DNA from: Tyto alba
Taxonomy: Eukaryota; Chordata; Aves; Strigiformes; Tytonidae
DNA length: 64,000 bases
Direction of reading: 5' to 3'
Assembly: GCF_018691265.1 (NCBI RefSeq)
Contig: NW_024881261.1
Coordinates: forward strand, 23,213,374-23,277,373
Shown here: piece after piece, positions 51,164 to 61,900 of the stretch
Numbering within the stretch: the first letter of the stretch is position 1
How the letters are laid out: the number at the start of each line of letters is the position of its first letter
Made by a program: the position numbers and the translations under genes
The notes under the pieces: generated by a model
What the model was told of the DNA's origin: nothing
Seen by the model: only the letters and a program-made list of their open reading frames with translations
Databases searched by the model: none

Positions 51164-51169
51164 TTTATT
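51164..51169 (-). promoter_or_regulatory. SORBS1: Distal SORBS1 polyadenylation signal AATAAA
   Basis: Minus-strand AATAAA in the context TTAAATAAAGTC, the last of several hexamers before the AT-rich 3' UTR ends. A second hexamer lies at 51212-51217. Which one dominates cannot be told from sequence. Confidence 0.55.
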
Positions 51170-51281
51170 TAATAATTTGTACAAGAACACAACAGTAATT
51201 CAGTAATTCCATTTATTAATTGTCAAATAGTAATCCACTGCAATAAGAAACAGAAAATCAACACAAAAATAAGTTGCGGTT

Positions 51282-51306
51282 TGTGTGTGTGTGTGTGTGT
51301 GTGTGT
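51282..51306. repeat. (TG)n microsatellite in SORBS1 3' UTR
   Basis: About twelve TG units on the plus strand, read as CA repeats in the SORBS1 transcript near its 3' end. Confidence 0.95.
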
Positions 51307-52115
51307 AACTTAAAATGGCAAGAGCAAGAACAAAAAATAAACCTTTAAATGAGTATGTTATATACAGTCAGTATCATCATGTTACTTTGCTGGATAGATT
51401 AATTTGGTGTTATCCAATGCTAGCAACAGGCCTAAATATTGCTGCAAATAACTGGAGGGCAAACCCAAAGCAATAAAACAACTCATAAATAAGATACAGG
51501 ATTAAAGGTATCTCCTGCAGAAAAGAAACAGTGGTGTTTTGTGTCATATCTGAAACCCTTTCATAATGTATATTTTGTGCTAAAACTCTTTATGTGAACA
51601 TACATGGAATTCCATCATTTAAATAAAAGTGGAAGAAATCCTAACCTTTCACAACTGCCTTTTTTTTTTCCTCCCTTCACTCAATGTGTTTAAATTATTT
51701 TTCTATACAAGGTAAGTACATTGTCTGTACAAAGTTAAATATACATATTTACAGTCAAACTTCTGAGACACTGAGTCTTCTCTTCCGCTCACCTAGACGG
51801 AAGACAAGCCTACTTGATTTCAAACCCAGGAGCATGGCTAGTTTATCAAAACATTGCAAGTCGTGCTAACAGTTAGTTGCAGTTACTCTTAATAAATCTG
51901 TATAAAAGCATCAGCATAAAAATAGGCATTTTATATTATTAAATACGGCTTATGACAAAATAGCAATCTAACCCTTTGCTATTTGTATGGTAACTGTAGG
52001 AAGCAGAATCTGATAGAACCGGTTTTGTTTATGCTTTTTCTTCATAACAAAATGTCTATCAAAAGAGTATTCATAGTGGATTTACAGGCAAGCATACAGC
52101 CAAGACATGTTTGTG

Positions 52116-52146
52116 GTTTTTTGTTTTTTGTTTTTTGTTTTTTTTC
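52116..52146. repeat. (GTTTTTT)n repeat in SORBS1 3' UTR
   Basis: Three to four near-perfect units of G plus six T, ending in a longer T-run. In the transcript this is an A-rich block. An 18-base A-run at 52289-52306 lies close by. Confidence 0.9.
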
Positions 52147-53304
52147 CTCAAGGGAATAGGAATCTATAACTGGTAATAACTGCTGGAAACAGCTTTCCAA
52201 ATTGATTAGACTTTTTTATATGACTAAGAGGCAGCCAAAATGCATGTATTTATTTGAAACCTACCATTGACACTGTAACCAAAAAGACAAAAAAAAAAAA
52301 AAAAAAGGCACCCTCATCAACATGTTGCTCAGATTTATCAGAGCTTCTAAGATTTAATGCTGGGAAAGAAGCAAAGTCTTCATCCCAAAGAGTATGATTT
52401 GAAAGGTGTGTGATCCTTTACGGCCAGCAACAGAGCAGATGAAGCAGAGAAAGTGAACGGCCATAGGACTCAAACAGCATTTGCTCTCACAGATGTTCTG
52501 TTTATTGGTTCTGTCCTTTGTGCAGATAAATGTCAAAGCCAGGCTGATTTCTCTTTAAAAAATAGGACTCGGTTTGTTTTGATGCACTCAGTACACTCAC
52601 ACACACACACCCCCTGCACAAAAGAAGAAAAACCCTGCAGAGATAGGCAATACGTTATTAAAAGGTTTGGGATTTTTGCACGATAGCATTATGCTTTGAC
52701 TGAACTCTGGATTAAACCACCAGTCCCAAACTCCTTTTCTACACAGAGGTCTGCAGTTTAACCATATCAGCTGTCCTCTGCCTCTGCTGGGTCTTAAGGT
52801 GCGTGACATGAAGGAAGGGTTTTCTATGGAAGTGGAAGGCAGAGCAAAGTGAGTCTTCAAGGAGGCAGAAACCGGGAAGAAAGCCTGGCCTCCCCGAACC
52901 TTGCCAGTGAAAGGCAGCAGCAGCAAGGCTGCATACTGCCCCAAAGCACTACACTATCTCAACACACAAACAAAACCTATACCGTGTGCTTCCCTGAAGC
53001 CTTCTCAGAGGTAAGTACTCCATACAAATTAAGATTATCACCAGAACTCTTGCTGGGGAGGGGAGAGGAATACACAAAGGCAGCACTGTAAACTAGAAAC
53101 TGTCTCTTCTTCAGCAAACAAATCACACCCTGAATCAGTAGAAGCAGGGTTACACATTCAACTCAGTACTGTACCACATAACCACATCCTCCTAACATGT
53201 CTCATCTCTTGTCTATTACATTCATAAATTGTCTGTTTCTTCACTGTTTAAAAACACCATCTGGAAAACAACCCCATCACGGTCATGATGGGATCGCTGT
53301 TATT

Positions 53305-53372
53305 TTACAGGTACAGAAGCTTCACGTAATTGCCTGGGAAGGTTCCGAATTGCCTTGTTCTCCTGGATGTAC
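53305..53372 (-). CDS. SORBS1: SORBS1 last coding exon (end of third SH3 domain)
   Basis: Encodes TSRRTRQFGTFPGNYVKLLY plus L and a TAA stop at 53305-53307. The G-F-P-x-N-Y-V core is the hallmark last strand and 3-10 helix of SH3 domains and contributes ligand-binding Pro and Tyr. The acceptor is GTGACAG|GT and completes a split Gly codon. The 68 nt length fits. Compared with my memory of human (TKQF and VKPLYL), there are conservative Lys-to-Arg and Pro-to-Leu differences. Confidence 0.94.
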
Positions 53373-55936
53373 CTGTCACAAAATAAAACACAAGGAAGCC
53401 AGAGTAAGATAGAGGCATGTAAGGAAGGCTTAGGGGTTTAAAAAGGTAGAGATGGCAGACTCTTCTGCCTGCAGGCATTGCTTTCTAAAACTAAATAGGA
53501 GTCCTGGTCAAAGAGCCTTTTGGTATAGATGAGATCACAACTATTTCTCCTACTAATCATCTTTGGTCTTCCCTTTTAATAATTACTAAGGTGCTGGTGA
53601 AAGTTCCTGAGCCTATAGGCTAGGAGCCAAACTCCTATCAGTGTAAATGAGGTAATCTCTCATAAGAAGAGATAACAAGCCTAGATTTGCAGTGTTGAGA
53701 TGAAGAACACTGTCCAGACTTGCATTCTTTGAAGGTAAAGGGTTAGATTTTGCTAAACATACACCTACAGATGAGGCTGGATTTTCAGGGACTGCAACTC
53801 CCATCCATGTGTTCCCTTGGTCCCCCACTTGCCACTTTCTGCAACTTGCCATGGCTCACTCAGCTTTGGAAAAGCTACAGAAATCCAGTTTTTCTTGGTT
53901 CCCTCTGTTGCTCTGCCATCTGTGTGAGCAAGACGGATCAGGAGGAAGAGGGGAACTGGGAAATTAAGAAGAGAAAAAAGGAAAAACTACAGACCTAGCA
54001 AGGAAAACAAAGCTCTACCACTTTGCACTGTAATTTTAATTTTCTAGGTGGGAAAGATGAGAAATTGTGAAGAAAGTTGAGTTGATTTTTTTCACTGTTT
54101 TGACCCTGCAAGCGAAAGCAACTTTCACATGCTCTGCAAAATTGCCCATCTGCATCTCAAAAAGCTCTGCTGACAGGCAAGTGTCACACTCACCCACAAA
54201 CCAGCCATCATCACACTTTTCCATGACATCGACAATGTCACCGTCCCTCAGTTCCAGCTCATCATCGTTCTGAGGAGTGTAGCTGTAGAGGGCTTGGTAA
54301 CTAACTCTAAAACCAGAAAGATATTGCACATTAGACATTGTAATTCCCTGACATCCCTTCAGGAGGAGACATCTCCCTTCCCCTTTCTAATTCCTACTAT
54401 ATTTTGTTCAGTGCAGTCTGGACCTGTGTTTTCCATCTGAGAGATGGAAGCCAATTGCATTAAATTGGCTGTTGTCACAAGGCCATGGCAGTAAAAAGTG
54501 TCATGCCTGCACTGTGTGGGATATGCGGAAAGCTTCTGTTTCCTTTTTGCCATGTAGTTGTCTCCATAGACTGTAACAACCAGAGCCTTCCTAACGTGTA
54601 GCACCTAAAGAGTATACAAGTGCAGACACCCTATTGAATGCAAGCCAAAGCCTGGAAACGCTCATTCCTAGGCGGAGACATCTGTTGCCTTGCCCAAGCA
54701 TGCAGGCAGGTCCATGAATGATCAAATGGCAGTGAAGGACTTTAGAAAAAGATACTGTCTACTCTACTGCACTAAGGTTGCTGGATAAATCATGGCTGAG
54801 GAGGAACAGTGCAAACAAAACCTAAGGTTGAATCCTGCCCTGAGATACCACTTGCACCAGAGGTACTCTGTATTTATCAGAAAGGAACCTTATGGAGTGG
54901 AAACAATCTCTGGGCAAATTTGGTGAGTCTTGGATCCCCTGGCTGGTGGGGAGTGAAAACAGAGCTGATAAGGGACTTTCCATTCTGCATAAAGGGGCAG
55001 AGGAAAGCAAAAGCTCCTTTCAGGAGCCAACTGCCAAGGAACTTCAGTCCCCAGCACATGGTGCAGGCTACTGTTCCTAAAAACATCAGTGAAAGGCCCC
55101 ACCAAGCTTAATGGCAGCCCTAGCTTTAAACCCCACCAGACAGCTTTGAAAAATCTCAGCCTTGGTGTCTCACTCAGATCATTCAGCCATCAATTAATCT
55201 GCGGAACTGGTCAACAACACACCAGCTGGCATTGGTGTTGGGACAGCTCAGTGTACTGTGAGAAGCTAAGAACAGGGGTGAACACATTGACCCATGCCAT
55301 ACAGGCCAGGTGTAGCCAGGGGACGTTGACTTGTCTCCATCTTCAAGATACAAAGACATTGAGATAGTCTCTATAACCAGCATGAATCAAGTGCCCAAAG
55401 GAGACCCAGTCCTGTATCATAAGATCATTGTTTCAGGTGCTATACAGACACAAAGGTTCCAGTTTTAAACTACACATTATGATGGTATGTGGCTATTTTT
55501 GCTCTTTAAAGAAAAGATTTCCCATAATTCTAATTCATCTCCTGAAATGCTGAAGCTTTCACACCTCCCCATCTTCACCACCACTCAGAGACAAGGCCCC
55601 TGGAAGAAATGGGATTCAAAAGGACTTACATGTCTCGTGGTGTTTGACTTCTGTCAGGGCTGGCTCCTTGCTGCTGTGCTTGAGGTTGCTGAGAAATGAT
55701 GAGAGATGGTTTATGGTCATTAGAGGTCACCTTGTGGCGAGAGTCAAGAGGCTGAGAAATAGTACTGCAGTAATGAACAGACTTTTCTGCAATGTTTATG
55801 ATCTCATTGCAAACAGCTTCCTGTGTGGTAGGCAGCATTGACATCCAAGAACAACCAAAGGACAGTCAACAGGGGGGAGGGAGGGGAAAATATAGACAAG
55901 AAGAGATGGGACATTCCAGATGCAGCACATAAGTCC

Positions 55937-55974
<38 letters not shown>

Positions 55975-58900
55975 TTGTAGATCCAGGTAAATATCCAGGT
56001 AGTGGAGTGCAGAAGGGATCCAGGTGTAAGCATGGAAAAACAGGCAAGATACAGAAGAATTTGGCATTTAGTTTGAAGATTTGTAACAAATACATATACA
56101 TCTATTTTTAAAAGCAGCAGCACAAGAGGTTTCAATTAGTTATGCAGTGGCACCGTTACAAATGCTATAAAGTCAGTTCAAGAATGCAAGGCTGGGCACT
56201 CCGTTCATGCATTTTGCTTCATTTATCTTATACCCAGAGACTGGCAGCACAATTAGCCCAGCTTCTCATTGGCTATGAGAGTTTTTCTAATTGCTAAATT
56301 CCCTTTTTATGTTGCAAACAAAACAATATATCCAAGTAGATAAATACATACCTACTTTGCAGCTAAAAATAGTGCTGGCATTTTATCTCTACTGAGGTGT
56401 TACTGTCTAGGTGAAGAGAGTCTAGGACTACACATCTGATTTAAACAGTGGCCTTACCACATAGCTCTTTTCAGACTCTGTGAGATCTGGTCCAGCTCTC
56501 AATGAATGGTGGGAAGGCTGTGTGATCACCAAGCAAATGATAAGGAAGACATTTTAGCAGATGTTATATTGGTCAGAATTTTTAAAAAAATAAAAATGGA
56601 GTGCAGACAACAAAAGGAAATTAACAACTCTTCCCCTCCCCACCCCAACACCACACTTCTTGGACAACAGGGTCTTTCATTTACACACGAGACATTAAGG
56701 CTACAGTAATGCAACTGCACTGCGGCACACAGAATGCCGCAAAGAGAAAGGCGACAGCGAAAGAGAAGCTCGGAGCAGGGAATCAGAGTGGAGGGTTATG
56801 GACTCTGCTACAACCAGAAATGGTACATAGTGTCATACTGCATTACTGTAGGGGAGGGAAAAAAACAAGGACAGAAGAACATACTTGAGAGCATCAAACT
56901 TGAAAGGCCAAAAGCATGCTGAGAGGAATCTGCTGCTGTTTTTAGAAAAGTCCTCAATGACCCTGACACAGGAGAGAACGGTAACTCGCTTGCTTCTTAA
57001 AAAAGACCAGCTCAGGTCGGTCCTCAGAAGGCACAATGCCGCATAGCCCCATCAAAATCACTCTAGCTTGTACCAAGCAAGGATCTGAGCTGCTCTGTTA
57101 ATTCCCACCGCAAGGCAGAGCTTCAGGTCAGAGGAGGCCCTGACTGGAAACCCAGCTCCAACCACCACCACCTGTGAAGCTTCTGGACTCTGCTCTGCCT
57201 CTCTCCGGTCACAACTCCTCACAGGGACTTGTGTGTCCCAGGGCACAGCAAGGAAAAGCAGGGTGTTTGGGGTTGGAGGTTTTATGAGGGAGGTGAAGGT
57301 CACTGAGAAAGTCACATAGGTATCCAGTGCCTGGTTTAGTATATTCAAACATTTACTGAAAGCAAGGGACATGATGTGAGCAAATGGGGTGTCTGAACTA
57401 GTGTCGGGTTATTTATACTGCCTGCAGGACTGCTTGATAAAGTGGATTGGGTAAGACAGATCATTGCCATCCTCTGTGATTGTTCAACACAATTTTCAAC
57501 CCAGATTTCAAAGGCCTCAATTTTTATGCTTTCCCTCCTCCTTTTTATTCACTTCAACAATGTCTTTCAGTAAAAGGCTTGCTTTCTCATCGCATCCTGA
57601 GACAGAGCAGAAGCAGAGGATAAAGAGGTTTGTGACACCTTCAGCCCAAGCATGCTCAAAGAGTTTGGAGAAGTGCAAGGTGATGAGATCATCCCTGTCT
57701 AATTCCTGTTCTCAAAGCTCTTTTGAACCACATCTTGGACTTCTGAAGCTGTGCCTATCATTGCATTAAAGCAAAACATCTCTTTTCTCAAGGACTGTGA
57801 CCCACTGTAGGCCAAGCTAACCTCACAGCAATTCCTTTGTAGTTGGCTGTACTGTCTGGGGCTAGAATCTGAGATCACTGCCCTAAGAAACATTGCTCTG
57901 TTACCAGGTGTATTTCTATAGAGAGAAAATTAAGTGTAAGTTGGATGGGCTAATTGTAGTGGAATTCGCATTCAAAGAATTTACTGTGGAGTCTGAAATT
58001 GTCACAGGGTTTCTAGAAGTTATTCCTGTCTGTTTATCATCAGCCCTGAGAAGCAAATGGAATAATTAGAAATTTAAAATTAATATTGTGCAGACCAACT
58101 GGATATAGTGCATCAAATCAGATGAGATCAGAGCTAATTAAGGTGGGTCAGGTAACTCAGAAAACCAATTTCCAGGATGAGGTGAGAGGCAGATGTAAGA
58201 ATGTGTTGTTTTATTTTTTTTAATTCAGGAAAGTGCTTCTCTGCTCTGTACTAATAAATTGACTGCTGAAATTCCTCCATGAGCTCCTATGACCACATGG
58301 TCCATTTCTCATTGATTACTTGTGACCTCCCTGACCAGCTTTTCCTCCAAAAAGCATTAATAACTGTGAATTAAATTAGTTATTTGAAAACTAAAAAATT
58401 GACACTACCTCTGAATGATCCATGGTGCAGGCTTGTATGTGTAATACCCAGAGGTGCCGCATACCCAGCATCAGAAACTTGGCAACATCCCCTTTCCTGG
58501 CAGGATCCTCATGTGGATTCCATGAGGCAGCTGGGCAGGGGCAGAGGCCGAGCAGTCCCCCGGCCTCCTAGCAGCCCCCAGTTCCCGACAAGACACACAA
58601 CTAAGTGGATCCCCTCTGGCCTCTGCTCCAGAGATCCAGGCAGCTCCAAAGCAGCAGGTGTCTTTGCACTAACTCCCGGGGCTACAGCAGAGCCCTACAG
58701 TGAGGTGATTAAACACCCCGAAGTCAGCATCTATGCAGTATTAGCCAAACAGGATGAAAAACTGACCAGATCAGATACTATCATTTTAGGCTGTAAATGT
58801 ACCACCCTACTGCTTCAAACAAGTGACCCTGATAGTGTGGCCTAGACAGCTTTTTTTTTTTTTTTAAGAAAAAAACCCCCTACATTATTTTTGCAGGGAG

Positions 58901-61900
58901 AGAAGACAATAAAGAAAAAAAAGCAAATGTGTTATAAGTCCAAATTCTCTTCGAACATGGGTTCAAAAAGCACACGTACTACCTACAGTGGTGGCTGCAT
59001 GTGCCAGAGGTGGCCGAGGAATCAGCGAGTGTGAGGCATAGCTCCAAAGTATAAAACACTAAGGTTCCCCCAAAACACTGAGCTGAGCCAGCCCTGTGGC
59101 TGCTGGAGGTAAACTGAGGGTCCTACAAGTGACCAAGTATTCACCACCTGTGAGGACAACTCAAATCCTACCCCCTCAGTCACACTACTCGCTTTGTTAA
59201 GACTAAGTGAATAAACTTAAGCAGGTGCTTAAGTGTCTATGTCACCACATCTACAGACTATACAAATATTCAGTGCAGTCAGTCCTGAAGCACACCTGGC
59301 CACTGTTTCCACCTCACACGGAGCTTGAGGATGGATCTAAAGAGCACCACAGGTTTGTAAGAATACCAGAAAAAGGTTTTATGTTAAGGGCCCAGTAAAT
59401 CCCTGATGCAGGTTATAACTGTTAGGAAGAAAGATGCTGGGGCTACTCAATAGTCCTCTCCCTGCTCCTAGCAAAGTCAAGCATCATTAGCATGTCTATC
59501 CACTGCAGCTTTTGATTATGTGTCTTCTTCCATCCCCTTCTGGAGGGAGTTAATGGACTACCTGAGCAAAGAGAAAGCTAAGCAGAACAGACTAACAGAC
59601 AGATAAGACAGACAGACAGACAAATTGGTACCCCCTCAGAGAAGGGCGCACATGAGCAGTGATGCTCTCACACGTGAATTGAGAACCATGATCAGGGAGG
59701 ACTTCCCAGACCAGCTGAAAGAAAAGAGGAAAACCTCCACACACACCAAGCCCCAACTCTGGTGAAAACGAGGGGAAAGCTGGCCAAAGAGCTCTCACAA
59801 AGGAAACTGAAAAGGCTGAGGTGTGGAGCAGCCTGATCTAAAGGCTGTCAAAATCAATGGAAAGACTCTCCGGCCCCTGGATCAGAAGCTGAAGGCTGTG
59901 TCTACAGCAGAAAAAGGCATCTCCCCCAGGGAGCAATGCCTGCTGCAGGGTGTGCAGTTCTGTCTTGGGCAATAAGCACGCTGGGCAGAAACGCCACCAA
60001 GCTGAATCGGTGAAGCAGCAGAAAACCACTGCAGGGGATTAAAGCTTGCCTTGGAGATGGTGCTACCTCATGAATATGCTAAGTAAGTGTAGCTGGTGTG
60101 TGCTAGGGAGCATGGGCTCTGAGCATCCTCCTCATATGCTTTCCTCTCTACCAGCACAAAGCAGGTGAAATTACTCACCACTCTGCCTGCGTGGTTTCGT
60201 ACTGGTGGAAAGGAGCAGACAACCACCCTCCGACATCCCTCACACTGCCGAGCAATACGGGGACCCTCATCCAGCCACTCCTGCCTTCCCCACCCCACAG
60301 CCACTGTCTGGCCCCACAGTCAAACTGCTGCACTGCTCACATACTCTCTAGCACCACTGCTGACTGTCACACTGTGCTAACAAGACCTCCGAGTAAACCA
60401 GGAATTAAACTAGAAAATTCCCGAGGGTCCCCGAAAATAAATTAATTTGACAGATTTGATTACTGCTTAATATCACGTTTTACTAGACTATTGAAACAAA
60501 TTATCTGTAAATTATAATTGAAATATCTTTCACATGATGTGGGGTCATTATTTTTTCTTTTTAGACTGGACGGTGAAAATAAACAAAAGGAAATAACTTC
60601 AGAATAGCTAAAAGAGCCTCTGCACTTTATACTATTACTTAACAGAGCAGACAAGAACAGAGTCTTTACACCAGCCCTTTACCAAAGAGGTCTTAAACCT
60701 GCAAAAACCCTGGGTCAGAATTTCATAGCTGGGGAGGTTCTCTATGATGAGAAAGAAAACTAAAATTCAAAATGGTAAAATACCTCAAACACGAGGGATG
60801 GACAGTAATGGAAACAAAACCCAACTGTAATATCTCATTTCCATGTCTACTAAGTGCTTTTCTCATTTGATTAAAATCAATGAAAAGAGAACAAATTTTT
60901 GAAAAGGCCTCCAGGGTATTACCTGCATTTCTGCTGAAGCCACCAGCCTCTGTATGGGTCACGCAGATAATGAGAAGTCATTTTCACATTATAAATACTG
61001 CTCGTGCTCCCTAAACAACTGTAGAGCAAGAGCTGGAAAGAAGGTCAAGACTACTGATAACGTCACACGCAGTTTTAACTTGACACCGACAATGCTCTGA
61101 TTGTCAAGGCATATAAAACATAAATTTTGGCTTGACTTCGACTCCAAAGAAAGGCCATAGGGTTCTATTACAACCAGGTGCAACACCCAAAATAGAACTG
61201 TATGCTAGTCAGCACTCAGGAGAAACATCTTTCCCTAAATGAGGCTATTCATTCCTGCTCTTTCGAATTGCATACATCCAGTGCAAGCACCAGCAGGACC
61301 AAGCAGATCAGAGGTCAGGAGAAAGGCCAACACAGAAAATTTCTATGGATTTTTAACATGAAGCAGAAAATGTATCCTACTGGACTCAGATATTGAAACT
61401 GAAAAGGAAGCAGGAGGTGGTTGTTCAGTAAAAAGTTGTGTAATCAGAGGGGAATGAAGTGAGTAAAGGTAACAAGAAAATTTCAGGGTTAAAGCTGTAT
61501 CTCACTTTCATAAACTGATCAAGAAAGTATGTAACATTGGCAACTACTTCCCACACTCATCCTGCATGGACAGCCTGCCTGGTTCACGGATCAAGCCAAA
61601 GATTGTTTCCCCAATACCCATCACTACAAACTCAGTCCAGTTTTTGCTAATTGTGAGCTTTCTGTTTCAAATATTGCCATCTTGTGGAAGCTGCCTGGAA
61701 GGACTGATGAGACACCAGCAGCTGGGAGCACTGCTTGTTCCCTGTCCCTGGACATCCCGGCCACATAGTACTGAGGCCAAGTTGGTTATGGTGCACAGAC
61801 CCTACCGCATCCCTTTCTAAAGACGTTTGTCGCTCTCAGTAGTAGAGCTGAGAACCTCTGAATCCTACTGGAGAAGGCTGGAACAGGTCCCTGACATTGT

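Larger units (their letters stand above)
51145..53304 (-). other. SORBS1: SORBS1 3' untranslated region
   Basis: About 2.1 kb of mostly AT-rich sequence between the SORBS1 stop codon and AATAAA hexamers at 51212-51217 and 51164-51169. Its AT-richness ends near those signals, which supports the boundary. It contains a TGTAAATA Pumilio-type element (51746-51753), a (CA)n run in the mRNA sense (51282-51306), A/T homopolymers, and other AATAAA hexamers (for example 52501-52506) that could give shorter forms. The end is inferred. Confidence 0.65.

Noticed and set aside
54036..54193. Continuation of the SH3 ORF past 54194
   Set aside because: The translation loses SH3 similarity exactly at a consensus GTGAGT donor, and the true continuation is the exon at 53305-53372.
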